Shown here: positions 1 through 8,102 of the stretch, in pieces | How the letters are laid out: the number at the start of each line of letters is the position of its first letter | How positions within the stretch are numbered: the stretch's first letter is position 1 | The notes under the pieces: generated by a model | The model's input: the letters and a program-made list of their open reading frames with translations, nothing else | What the model was told of the DNA's origin: nothing | Databases searched by the model: none | From: a virus | IMG/VR virus record: IMGVR_UViG_3300027972_000001 | Coordinates: 1-64,000 of that record | DNA: 64,000 nt | Reading direction: 5' to 3' (one strand) | Program-made: the position numbers and the translations under genes

Positions 1-1382
1 CTATCACTATTCAATAATGATTGCGGAATAACTTGAATATATCCTTGATATTTAGCTATAGTACGTTCTTGCTGAAGAAGAATCATTCTATCTATAACCA
101 CATAAGGAATAAGACGTTTTGGAATAGGATTTTGTAATATATTACGAAGAATACCTTTTTTACCACCAACAGGAAGTTTAGGTGCAAGAGTATGTTTATC
201 ATACCGTTGTACATCACAAGGTTTAGGTTTAAGATAAATTCCACTTACAGCATTTCCAAATCTTTTACCTATATAAACCTCTTCTATCCATTCAGTAATA
301 ATTTCAGTATCAAATTCATTTTGAGTATAGTCTTCTGGAACAACTTCTTCTCTATTAATTCCAAGAGGATCAGTAAATCTTCTTATTTTAACAGGAACTT
401 CAGTTCTCCAAATAATAGTATATTCATCTAATGATTCAGAATTATCAGTTACATCAAATTCTGCATTATTATTAGAAACAAATTGACTATTTTGAGAAGC
501 ATCCCAATTTCTACTTATTAACCAAGTTCCTTTAGTAGAAAATGTACCATCTGTTCTACGAACAAGATTTTTTATATATTCTTTTTCAGTATTACTAAAA
601 TCCTTCCAATATAGTTCTTTAACTTTAGTTAGTGTTGTACGTTGTTTAATAACAAATCCTGTATAATCTTCAACAAATTGTTCATTATTATATATAGGAT
701 ATCCTTCAAGTGGAGATAAAACTGAAGTATAAACTTCATTATTTATAATTTCTCTATATGTATAAAATTCTTCAGTTGCCCACCAATAGAAAAATGCTTG
801 TATTCGTTTAGTATCAAAATCATTTATAGCATTTATAAGTTTTAAAATATTAAATCCATCAATAGCTCTTTTATCAATCCATTCTTCAATTTTTTTCTTA
901 GCAAATTTTTCTATATCAGGAACCTCTTTAGATGGAACACCAGTATTTACATCTGTATTATTATAATATTCATTTAACATATTAATAAGAGCTTGTTGCA
1001 TAAACTTATCAACTTCTTCACGTACTTCTAAATCACGTCTAAGTACACTATCTCCATTAAATACATTTACAGTAAATTTATATGGTAATCCAATATATTC
1101 ACCAATATTACGTTCTCTTACAGTATTAATTAAATCAGTATCTCTAAGTTCACCAGGAAGTTTAGCTAAAGTTTTTTTAGTTTCTGTATCTTTTAAAGGG
1201 CTTATTAAATAATCTAATGATGTAGTACTAATAATACCATTAGCAGCTTCTAACCATAATGTAATATCATCTTTCTTATTTAAAGAAATAGCTTTATTAA
1301 CAAGATAATCATATGTAGGTTTGTAAAAAGAATCTTCTTCTTTTGCACTTCTAGATATTCGTTGATTTAGAAACTCGGTCAT
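1..1382 (-). CDS. Portal protein, crAss-like (partial, C-terminus beyond window)
   Basis: The frame is open from the ATG at 1382 to the left edge, giving 460 residues with no stop, so the C-terminal part lies outside the window. It starts 6 bases after the terminase stop, and terminase followed by portal is the usual packaging-gene order in crAss-like phages. The sequence is hydrophilic and rich in acidic, aromatic and charged residues, with no signal peptide or membrane segment. The portal is the dodecameric ring at the capsid vertex through which DNA enters and leaves. The assignment rests on gene order, size and composition, not on a catalytic motif. Any other large virion protein next to the terminase is the main alternative. 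Confidence 0.72.
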   Translation of the reverse strand, partial: MTEFLNQRISRSAKEEDSFYKPTYDYLVNKAISLNKKDDITLWLEAANGIISTTSLDYLISPLKDTETKKTLAKLPGELRDTDLINTVRERNIGEYIGLPYKFTVNVFNGDSVLRRDLEVREEVDKFMQQALINMLNEYYNNTDVNTGVPSKEVPDIEKFAKKKIEEWIDKRAIDGFNILKLINAINDFDTKRIQAFFYWWATEEFYTYREIINNEVYTSVLSPLEGYPIYNNEQFVEDYTGFVIKQRTTLTKVKELYWKDFSNTEKEYIKNLVRRTDGTFSTKGTWLISRNWDASQNSQFVSNNNAEFDVTDNSESLDEYTIIWRTEVPVKIRRFTDPLGINREEVVPEDYTQNEFDTEIITEWIEEVYIGKRFGNAVSGIYLKPKPCDVQRYDKHTLAPKLPVGGKKGILRNILQNPIPKRLIPYVVIDRMILLQQERTIAKYQGYIQVIPQSLLNSD

Positions 1383-1388
1383 AATAGT

Positions 1389-3701
1389 TTAATTTACTGC
1401 ATATAATCCAAGATCACTTAAAAAAGTTTTTTGTCCTTGTTGATAACTAGGCTTTTTCTTCTTAATAACATAAGCCATTCTTTCAAATGTAAGAACTCGC
1501 AAAGCACTAATCCTATCAAAGTTACCTTTAATACTATATTGTTGTAGCTCTAATAATGTAGGTAAGTCAGGTATATAGTGTAAACGATACACATAACTAC
1601 CATCCTCATTGACATTAAGTATTTCATAAAGCCATTGTTTAAGTTGTATAAGACCATTTACTGCATTATCTCCTTGACCAATAAAAACTCCATATTCATT
1701 AAGTTTAGAATCAGTAATTTTATTATTAACAACAGCTAATGGATTTTTAATTAAACGTGATACTTTATTCCATCGTTTAAAATCTTGTATAACACTACCT
1801 CTATCTGTTTCAGGAAGAGCTTTAGCATTATAATATTCACAACCTTTTAATGCTTCAATAGAACAAGCCTCTTGGGAATCATTCCTTCTTCCAACATATA
1901 CAGCCTGTATTTGATCTCCTGGAACTCCCATATCATTAGGATATGAAAGAACAAATATTGCATTAAGAGAATTTTTAGTAGTTACTTCTTTTATAGTTTT
2001 ATCAATACCAACACTATCAATAACTTCATAATATAAATTATTTGGAATAAGACCATTAATTCTTTTTGGTTCATGATAAATTCTCCATGCTCCAAAAACA
2101 TCATCTTCTTTTTTAAAGGGAACATTAGTAATATATGGATGAATTTTCTCACCTTTATCTCGTAATTGATCATTTGTAAAAAAATCTACATATGATCTTT
2201 TTATACTTCCATCAGCACCTTTTTCTACAATATTATCAAATTGCCCTTCACGATATATTAATGTGCTTTCATTAGCTCTCATAAACTTAATAATATCATT
2301 TAATTCAGTACTACTGAATATATTTTCAGTTTCTAAATTAAATGCTTCACTTGGAGAATTAGCTCTTTGAGAACAATATACAGCATAATCTTCTCCTTTT
2401 AAATGTTTACGTTTAACTAATTTATCTTCAGCATCAAGTAAAAATGATTTAGTAAGAAAACTATTTCCATGTTCATCTATATATGGCTCATAATCCCAAA
2501 TCTGTGGATGAAAGAAACCACAAACAGCATGACGTAATCCTTTATCCCAAACATTTTCAAAAGGCATCATACCATTAATTATAGGATTAAAATATGTATT
2601 ACTAAAATCAACCCAATTTGCTCCTTTAGTACCACCAGTTCCATATACTCTTATAGTACCAACATGTTCAGCACCAGCTTCAGTAGCAGATAAAGTAACA
2701 TTAAGTGCTTGCTGTAGATTAGGAAACTTTCCTGATTCTTCAAAATCTATTTCAACAGCTGCTTTACCAATAGCAGCATCAGGATTATCTTTGCAAGTAA
2801 CACTTATTGCTTTACTTCTAAATCCATATTTTTTATTTCCAGTTTTAGTTAGTTTATAACCTAATTCAATTTGTGTTAAATCTTCACTAAGATAACCTCT
2901 TTTCCAATATGTATGATCTTCATACCAGTCAAGATTAGTTTTCAACATTGAACTAGTAGCACCTGGAGCAGTAAGATAAGATATATCATATGCAGCAAGA
3001 ACAATAGTTACTATAGGATTTAAATTTATAGTATTTGCACTTTGACTGCCTCTCTTATGAGAATATCCTTTACGTCTAGCTTTACCCTTACATAAATGAA
3101 GACCATTTTTAGCTATAAATTCATCAGTTTTAAAATTCCAATAATCTCCATCCCAAAATCTAGGAAAACCATCAACTAATTTTTGTTTAAATTTACCAGC
3201 TTTATCTAATTCATCACGTTCATTTTTTGTGGGTGTACGTTGAATACGACCATAATTTAAATAATTATAATGGTCACCAGTAATATGTAAAGGATGTAAA
3301 TAATCTAATCGTTCTTCATCTGTTGCACAATTATTATAAGCATCAATATCTTTACGATAAAGTTTACAAGGTGCAGTCATACCACCTCTACGGCGTTGTG
3401 TTTCACGCTTCCAAAACGTACTGTAACTTATAGTACCTTCTTTATCAAAACAATAAACTCTAAATAAATCACTCTTTGCACTTTCTTGGAAGATTTTAGC
3501 TACTTCATTAAATAGATGTGTATTAACAAACACAAAATCCATTTTCATTAAAAACCCACCAGAATCACCTACAAGAAAATCTGTATCAGAATCAATATAA
3601 CCTTTAGATGCAGCAGAAGAATAAAATGATTTATCTTCAAATACATAATCTATAAAAGGATGTAATCCAGGAATATATTTATATACTTCTTGATTAATCA
3701 T
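1389..3701 (-). CDS. terL: Terminase large subunit (packaging ATPase/nuclease)
   Basis: This 770-residue protein powers DNA translocation into the prohead and cuts the concatemer. A P-loop-like segment with the deviant form KGKARRKGYS lies near residues 205-214. A Walker B strand, VEIDFEE, lies near 316-322 and a GTGG turn near 354. In the C-terminal half, VIDSVGID (Asp about 562) is a good candidate for the first metal-binding acid of the RNase H-like nuclease. Length and organisation fit crAss-like terminases, which are longer than most. It is followed at once by the portal gene and preceded by a 56-residue ORF ending at the terminase start. The main uncertainty is exact motif assignment, because the P-loop is non-canonical. 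Confidence 0.9.
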   Translation of the reverse strand: MINQEVYKYIPGLHPFIDYVFEDKSFYSSAASKGYIDSDTDFLVGDSGGFLMKMDFVFVNTHLFNEVAKIFQESAKSDLFRVYCFDKEGTISYSTFWKRETQRRRGGMTAPCKLYRKDIDAYNNCATDEERLDYLHPLHITGDHYNYLNYGRIQRTPTKNERDELDKAGKFKQKLVDGFPRFWDGDYWNFKTDEFIAKNGLHLCKGKARRKGYSHKRGSQSANTINLNPIVTIVLAAYDISYLTAPGATSSMLKTNLDWYEDHTYWKRGYLSEDLTQIELGYKLTKTGNKKYGFRSKAISVTCKDNPDAAIGKAAVEIDFEESGKFPNLQQALNVTLSATEAGAEHVGTIRVYGTGGTKGANWVDFSNTYFNPIINGMMPFENVWDKGLRHAVCGFFHPQIWDYEPYIDEHGNSFLTKSFLLDAEDKLVKRKHLKGEDYAVYCSQRANSPSEAFNLETENIFSSTELNDIIKFMRANESTLIYREGQFDNIVEKGADGSIKRSYVDFFTNDQLRDKGEKIHPYITNVPFKKEDDVFGAWRIYHEPKRINGLIPNNLYYEVIDSVGIDKTIKEVTTKNSLNAIFVLSYPNDMGVPGDQIQAVYVGRRNDSQEACSIEALKGCEYYNAKALPETDRGSVIQDFKRWNKVSRLIKNPLAVVNNKITDSKLNEYGVFIGQGDNAVNGLIQLKQWLYEILNVNEDGSYVYRLHYIPDLPTLLELQQYSIKGNFDRISALRVLTFERMAYVIKKKKPSYQQGQKTFLSDLGLYAVN

Positions 3702-3872
3702 TTAATTCTTATTAAATGCAACAAAAAGTTTTTCAATATATTCTCTACCATCATATGAATTATGAACATACATTATATTACCATTATTTAAAAGATATGC
3801 AATAGGATTACAATCACAATTTTCATTTAAAGTATGTTCTTTAAGATCATTAATTGGAAATACATGCCACAT
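3702..3872 (-). CDS. Small hypothetical protein (56 aa)
   Basis: An ORF of 56 codons fills the gap between the terminase and the upstream 208-residue gene. Its ATG overlaps the upstream TAA (TAATG), and its stop is next to the terminase ATG. This translational coupling on both sides is the evidence for coding. The product begins MWHVFPINDL and has a central NCDCNP segment with two cysteines. It has no membrane segment. I do not recognise a family. Confidence 0.55.
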   Translation of the reverse strand: MWHVFPINDLKEHTLNENCDCNPIAYLLNNGNIMYVHNSYDGREYIEKLFVAFNKN

Positions 3873-4498
3873 TATGATTCAATTAGATTTCCAGGATCAA
3901 AACTAGATCCTTTTTCTTGTCCACCACGCATAACTGCTGTAACTTTTTCTTCCTCTTCTAAAAGATTCATAGCTTCTCTAAGTTTTTTAGCAGTACTAGG
4001 AACACTTACTGCAATTTCAATAAGTTGTTTTTGATAATTTATTAGTTCAGCAGTTTGTTGAGCATTTAACGTAGATAAATCTAAAGTAGCAGTAAGACTT
4101 TTTTCAATCTTCTCTACTATCTTTTCATTAAGAGTAAATACACGAATAAGTGTTTTAATAGCTTGTTTAGTTGCAGTAAGATGTTCACGTTCATATTGTT
4201 TAATAAATGTAAGTATTAATTCATCAGGTTCATAATCTTTACCAAGACCTGCTTGTTTAGCAGCATATACATGTGCTTCTTTTTCACTTAAACCATGTTG
4301 TGCAGGATATGCTTCAAAGTCACATCTAAAATAAATATATGTAAACTCTTTAAAAGCATAAAGTTTCAGACGACCATCAGGATCGCCTGTTACTTTACCA
4401 CCTCTGTCACGAGATAATATTTTCTTAACATTAGGATTTAATCCAATGCCATCATGATCAAGTTGTACTATCCCATCAACAAGTTTAAAATACTTCAT
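3872..4498 (-). CDS. Conserved-type hypothetical protein of the packaging/lysis cluster
   Basis: A 208-residue soluble protein between the amidase and terminase genes, 3 bases downstream of the amidase stop. The N-terminal 70 residues look like a compact beta-rich domain (KLVDGIVQLDHDG). Residues about 95-190 are mostly helical and charged, ending in an EEEEK run and a glycine-rich tail (MRGGQEKG). No catalytic motif or membrane segment is visible. Position in the packaging operon suggests a virion-associated or assembly role, but this is inference from context only. Confidence 0.8.
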   Translation of the reverse strand: MKYFKLVDGIVQLDHDGIGLNPNVKKILSRDRGGKVTGDPDGRLKLYAFKEFTYIYFRCDFEAYPAQHGLSEKEAHVYAAKQAGLGKDYEPDELILTFIKQYEREHLTATKQAIKTLIRVFTLNEKIVEKIEKSLTATLDLSTLNAQQTAELINYQKQLIEIAVSVPSTAKKLREAMNLLEEEEKVTAVMRGGQEKGSSFDPGNLIES

Positions 4499-4501
4499 AA
4501 A

Positions 4502-5062
4502 TTATTTAGTAAGATAATCAAATATACATTTAGCAACAATCTGAGCAAGTATTTGTTTTTTTGCAACATACATTAATATATCTGCTTTGTTAGTAATAAA
4601 ACAAATTTCAATTAATAAATTTTCACAATTTGGTGTCATAAACATAAGATGTTTTCTAACAGAATCAGCTTCAGTTTTAACACCTCTATTTTTAGTATTA
4701 AGACAAGCACTTATATTTTCAGCTAATACTGTACCAAGACCACGTTCAAATTCTGTAGATTTAAATGGAACTAATATTTCAGTTCCTCTAGCAGATTCTA
4801 TATTATATGCATTAAAATGAATATCTATTGCAATATCTCTAGATTTAAGCGTTGTATTAATAATAGCTACAGTTTCTCTAGTTACATATTCATCTGCATC
4901 ACTTAGTACAAGTTTATTAAGGTTATGTAATTCTTTAATAAGTAGATTACGAAATTCAACTGTTAAATTACCTTCTTTAATTCCACCTATACCATCTGCA
5001 CCCATATCTTTTCCAGGTACATTACTATGTCCAGCAGATATAAAAACATTTCTTGTTTCCAT
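4502..5062 (-). CDS. N-acetylmuramoyl-L-alanine amidase (Amidase_3 type endolysin)
   Basis: A 186-residue zinc amidase that cuts the bond between muramic acid and the stem peptide in peptidoglycan. It has the expected zinc-ligand pattern: SAGH near residue 12, an acidic residue in KEGNL near 30, DIHFNA near 80, and the catalytic Glu in LLIEICFITN near 150. It is a single catalytic domain with no signal peptide or wall-binding module, so release to the periplasm would need a holin; a two-helix candidate lies at 7327-7578. A second putative peptidoglycan hydrolase is encoded on the plus strand at 17810-18505. The ATG at 5062 lies 10 bases after the nuclease gene's stop. Confidence 0.9.
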   Translation of the reverse strand: METRNVFISAGHSNVPGKDMGADGIGGIKEGNLTVEFRNLLIKELHNLNKLVLSDADEYVTRETVAIINTTLKSRDIAIDIHFNAYNIESARGTEILVPFKSTEFERGLGTVLAENISACLNTKNRGVKTEADSVRKHLMFMTPNCENLLIEICFITNKADILMYVAKKQILAQIVAKCIFDYLTK

Positions 5063-5072
5063 AATACTAAGT

Positions 5073-6005
5073 TTAATTGAACATTTTTAATTGACCTTTA
5101 AGTGATCTATTATTAAAATGATGTTTAAACATCAAAGCACTATAATCTCTATAATCAAATAAACTAACTTTATCAACTTTCTCTACATAACCATCTTCAG
5201 TTTCTCTAATTTGATATATTATATTACCTATACTAGTAAATCCAAATTGTTCTAATTGCCAAGCATATCCACTTACTTGTAGATTATAATGAACACCAGT
5301 ACTATCCGCAAGAAAATGTAAAGGATATTTCATATACTTATTAGTATGAATAAAATTAGCAGTAGTCTTTCCATTTATATCTTTTTCAAAATAACCACTT
5401 TCATATCTAATATCATCTTTATTTGTTTTCCAATCTATAATAATAAATGTTTTATCTTTTACAGCAATAAGATCAATCTTACCAGAAATAAGAAAGTCAG
5501 TATTATATACTCCAACTTCAGCATAAAATTTAAAACCATTATTATGTAAAACAATTATAGCATTATATATAATTGGATATCTAAATGCTATACCACTAGT
5601 TAAAAACCATTCTATATCAATAGCGCCAAATGTATTATTAGCTATATCTTCTATAGTAAATAATCTATCTTGAATAAAATCTGTACCTTCTATTGTTCTA
5701 TAATGAGTAGCTTTCTTAACAGTATCTTCTAAATAATTATGTTTTTTATTTCCATTAACTAAAGCAACATCTTTTATTTTAGTCCATCCTAACTTAATTT
5801 CTTCAGCAGTTTTACCTTTATATTTTTGATAATTAGGGTGCATAGGATTTCTACCTATACGTTCACAAGCAAGAGCAACTTTATCGGTTTCAAATTCTTC
5901 ATAATATTTAGCAATTACTGTAGTAGTACTAGTATATTCATTACCGCGATTATCAGTATATTTATGAAGTCTTTCATCAAAAAATATAGTTTGATTAGTA
6001 GTCAT
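5073..6005 (-). CDS. PD-(D/E)XK superfamily nuclease (Cas4/RecB-like)
   Basis: A 310-residue protein with the core signature of the PD-(D/E)XK nuclease fold: GKIDLI supplies the first Asp, and about 12 residues later IIIDWKTNK supplies the D-x-K pair. The N-terminus (FFDERLHKYTDNRG, then a TSTTTVI strand) matches the opening seen in phage exonucleases of this group. A conserved QVSGYAWQLEQFG segment follows the active site, as in Cas4/RecB-like enzymes, where Q and Y complete it. It probably trims or processes DNA ends during recombination or packaging. No cysteines for an Fe-S cluster are visible. It overlaps the next upstream gene by 4 bases (ATGA). Confidence 0.8.
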   Translation of the reverse strand: MTTNQTIFFDERLHKYTDNRGNEYTSTTTVIAKYYEEFETDKVALACERIGRNPMHPNYQKYKGKTAEEIKLGWTKIKDVALVNGNKKHNYLEDTVKKATHYRTIEGTDFIQDRLFTIEDIANNTFGAIDIEWFLTSGIAFRYPIIYNAIIVLHNNGFKFYAEVGVYNTDFLISGKIDLIAVKDKTFIIIDWKTNKDDIRYESGYFEKDINGKTTANFIHTNKYMKYPLHFLADSTGVHYNLQVSGYAWQLEQFGFTSIGNIIYQIRETEDGYVEKVDKVSLFDYRDYSALMFKHHFNNRSLKGQLKMFN

Positions 6006-6448
6006 TTCTTTAGAAAATCAGGATTAATACTACTACCTTTAACACCATGTTGTTTGAAATATAAAGGAAGTAAAATTTCTTTTTTTCTAGCTTGAATTTT
6101 ATCATTAGCAATATTATAAATAGTCTGATCTACTTTACGAAGATCATCAATATCCATTTCCTTTTTAACATCATCTTTTATCTGTCGTATAATTTCTAAA
6201 GATTCACGATACTGAAAAGATCCTATATTAGGAATTGCAATATTTTTTTTATTACCAATAGCTTTAATAATACTTCTATTCTGTTGATGAAGTATTTCTT
6301 TTAAAATAAATTCTCTATCATTATCTGAAAATCCATTTAAAAAACGTTTAGCATATATTCTAGCTTTACGTTTATGAGAATGAAAAAAAGGTAGAGCCCG
6401 TTTTACAGACTCTACAATCTTTTCAAATACTTCATCATTAGTTTTCAC
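6002..6448 (-). CDS. Putative IHF/HU-like DNA-binding protein
   Basis: A 148-residue basic protein. The segment NRSIIKAIGNKKNIAIPNIGSFQYR resembles the HU/IHF core, in which a helix is followed by a turn and an 'I-P-x-x-G-x-F' strand. IHF-family proteins are known in crAss-like phages. The flanking N-terminal (HSHKRKARIYAKR) and C-terminal parts are strongly basic, which fits DNA binding. If correct it would bend DNA for packaging, replication or transcription. It overlaps neighbours by 4 bases on each side. The fold is inferred from a short motif and the family call is tentative. Confidence 0.6.
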   Translation of the reverse strand: MKTNDEVFEKIVESVKRALPFFHSHKRKARIYAKRFLNGFSDNDREFILKEILHQQNRSIIKAIGNKKNIAIPNIGSFQYRESLEIIRQIKDDVKKEMDIDDLRKVDQTIYNIANDKIQARKKEILLPLYFKQHGVKGSSINPDFLKK

Positions 6449-6792
6449 ACTTCAATATTATATACACCATTATTAAGAGTATAGTGAATATTATAATTAT
6501 TAGAATCTATATTAGCAGTATTTGAATCACAAATAATAATAGGATTACCCCACCAAGGATATGGGTAAGGAGTTATTGGACAAGGAGTTGGACAAGGATT
6601 AGGATATATAGAAATAGGATAAATAGGAATATTTATAGGATCATTCCATATTATTTTAGTATTAGTTTCAATACTAAATTTTTTCCATTCTCCTTGTGGA
6701 AAAAGTTTTTTTAGAACATCATATAATTCAGATAAATTAACTTTATCTTCTATACGAATAACTTTATTATCTAAATCTAATTGTAATTTCAT
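6445..6792 (-). CDS. Proline-rich hypothetical protein
   Basis: A 115-residue protein. The first 50 residues look folded (KLQLDLDNKVIRIEDKVNLSELYDVLKKLFPQG). A striking proline/tyrosine/cysteine-rich stretch near residues 53-80 follows, with repeats of the type YPNPCPTPCP and YPYPWW. The C-terminus is asparagine-rich. Such a linker suggests an extended or virion-surface segment, but no family is recognised. It is embedded in the packaging/lysis operon with 4-base overlap to the IHF-like gene and one base between it and the upstream gene. Confidence 0.75.
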   Translation of the reverse strand: MKLQLDLDNKVIRIEDKVNLSELYDVLKKLFPQGEWKKFSIETNTKIIWNDPINIPIYPISIYPNPCPTPCPITPYPYPWWGNPIIICDSNTANIDSNNYNIHYTLNNGVYNIEV

Positions 6793-6793
6793 A

Positions 6794-7186
6794 TTATTCT
6801 ATATGTGCTAAAATTTGAAATTCAGGAAATATACCATATTGAACAACATCAGCTTTATTATCACCAGTTTCAAGAAGAGCAGTAAGATCTTTCTTAGGCA
6901 TACTTCTATAAAAATCAATAAGACTTTTTATACTTCTTTCATTTCCTTTTACAGGGATATCTACATATTCTTGTGCAATTTTAAAATTGATTTCTTCTCC
7001 AAGAATAAGATCTTTAACAAGTGGTCCAATTCCAGCTACAATATATGTAACTTTTTCATCAGACTTTTCTTCAGGTTTTCCACTAGCAAGTGCAAGAATA
7101 CTTGCTTTAAAATTCATTCTTAGTAAAACATTATTTCCTCTAGGAATAACATTAACTAAAGATTTGCCACGTTCACTGTTTTCCAT
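6794..7186 (-). CDS. GroES/Cpn10-like protein (tentative)
   Basis: A 130-residue protein and probably the first gene of the leftward packaging unit. It begins a few bases after a leader element shared with the plus-strand gene at 25168. Features reminiscent of co-chaperonins are an early VIPRGNNVLLRM strand, a KVTYIVAGIGP strand-turn followed by LGEEINF (compare the 'avG.G...Gd.V' pattern), and an ending EFQILAHIE that resembles the GroES C-terminal strand. The middle does not show a clear mobile loop. If it is a co-chaperonin it would help the host GroEL fold virion proteins. A plain hypothetical protein is the alternative. Confidence 0.6.
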   Translation of the reverse strand: MENSERGKSLVNVIPRGNNVLLRMNFKASILALASGKPEEKSDEKVTYIVAGIGPLVKDLILGEEINFKIAQEYVDIPVKGNERSIKSLIDFYRSMPKKDLTALLETGDNKADVVQYGIFPEFQILAHIE

Positions 7187-7201
7187 TTTAATAATTAATT
7201 T

Positions 7202-7213
7202 AGTTTAACAATA
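7202..7213 (-). promoter_or_regulatory. Leader element TATTGTTAAACT (copy 1)
   Basis: On the minus strand TATTGTTAAACT starts 30 bases before the end of the ATG of the GroES-like gene. The identical 12-mer occurs at exactly the same distance from the ATG of the plus-strand gene at 25168. It lies just downstream of a minus-strand terminator, where a new transcript would be expected. A shared phage promoter -7 region or a leader/translation element are both possible. Confidence 0.4.
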
Positions 7214-7241
7214 CTTTATATAATATAATCTTTATTATCAT

Positions 7242-7278
7242 TAAAAGAAAAACCCCTAGATGCAAGAGCACTAGGGGT
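7242..7278 (-). terminator. Rho-independent terminator
   Basis: An 8-base perfect stem (ACCCCTAG at 7252-7259 with CTAGGGGT at 7271-7278) encloses an 11-base loop. Read on the minus strand it is followed by TTTTCTTTT. It lies 49 bases past the stop of the holin-like gene and would separate that gene from the packaging operon. Confidence 0.75.
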
Positions 7279-7326
7279 ATTCCCCTAACTAAAACCAATC
7301 AATGAAACATTAAATAGAGTGTAATC

Positions 7327-7578
7327 TCAAATCTTAGACATATCAGAGCCATTACCCGAATTATTAGTTCCACCTATTCTTAAATTACTAAAAGTATGTT
7401 TAAGAAAATAAAAAGCAATTATAAGATAAACACCACCCCAATATGCAGCAGGAACTTCAACTTTGAAATCATTAGCTATAGTAAAACTAATAATTAAATA
7501 AGCTAATAAACCAAGTGATAAATAACCACCAAATTTTCTAACACTATAAGTACCATCTGGATCTTTTAATGCTTGCAT
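7327..7578 (-). CDS. Holin-like small membrane protein
   Basis: An 83-residue protein with two predicted membrane helices at about residues 16-34 (GGYLSLGLLAYLIISFTIA) and 43-62 (AAYWGGVYLIIAFYFLKHTF). A short hydrophilic loop separates them, and the C-terminus is glycine/serine/asparagine-rich and polar. This is the general shape of a class II holin. It would let the cytoplasmic amidase reach the wall. It is the most upstream gene of the leftward block and has its own terminator at 7242-7278. No sequence motif proves the function; it could be another small membrane protein. Confidence 0.65.
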   Translation of the reverse strand: MQALKDPDGTYSVRKFGGYLSLGLLAYLIISFTIANDFKVEVPAAYWGGVYLIIAFYFLKHTFSNLRIGGTNNSGNGSDMSKI

Positions 7579-8102
7579 ACTATTATCCCTTCTTATTTAT
7601 TTTCTATAAATACTTGCGAAAGTTATAAAATTTTTTTAATATAAACAAATTTTTTTTAATATATTTTCATTAGCACTAGTAAATAAAGTTAATTCATAGA
7701 TAATTTAGTACTTATATTATAATTTATCTATTAATTTGAAAAATAAGAGATTTAGTACTAATATAAATGTTAAAATAAGATTTAAATTTAATTAAAATGA
7801 TAATAACATAATAAAATAAGATAAAAATATTGTAAATTATTGTAAAAATTAAAGTGATATAAATAATGATAAAAAATAATCAAATATAATTAAAAATTAT
7901 GATATTAAAAATTAACTTCTATAAGATTTACTAAAGTTAATTGAAATACCCCTTTAAAAAGAAAGATAGTGATAAAATGTAATTGTACTCATGAACCTCC
8001 TGATTCATTACCCCCTACTAGAGTTTGACAATGAAATGCCCCGTCATCATTTTCTGGGGTTAATCATAATTTTGTTTCTAAACATTTAAATTCTAAAACT
8101 TT
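7579..8102. other. Divergent intergenic region (524 bp), AT-rich, possible control/origin region
   Basis: No credible ORF. The left two thirds (7600-7930) is almost pure A/T and contains three related octamers, TTAGCACT at 7670, TTAGTACT at 7705 and TTAGTACT at 7752. The right part (7940-8060) holds several C-rich patches: ACCCCTTT, TTACCCCCTACTAG, and a CCCC...GGGG inverted repeat near 8039-8059. Rightward early genes and leftward genes diverge from it, so promoters for both are expected here, and a replication origin is possible. No iteron array was found. Confidence 0.5.
8067..8074 (+). promoter_or_regulatory. Candidate Bacteroidetes -7 box (TAATTTTG)
   Basis: TAATTTTG matches the Bacteroidetes primary-sigma -7 consensus TAnnTTTG and lies 28 bases before the ATG at 8103. 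No TTTG-type -33 element is found at the usual 19-21 base spacing. The only TTTG (8024-8027) is too far away. The match is therefore half a promoter and is kept at low confidence. Confidence 0.3.
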
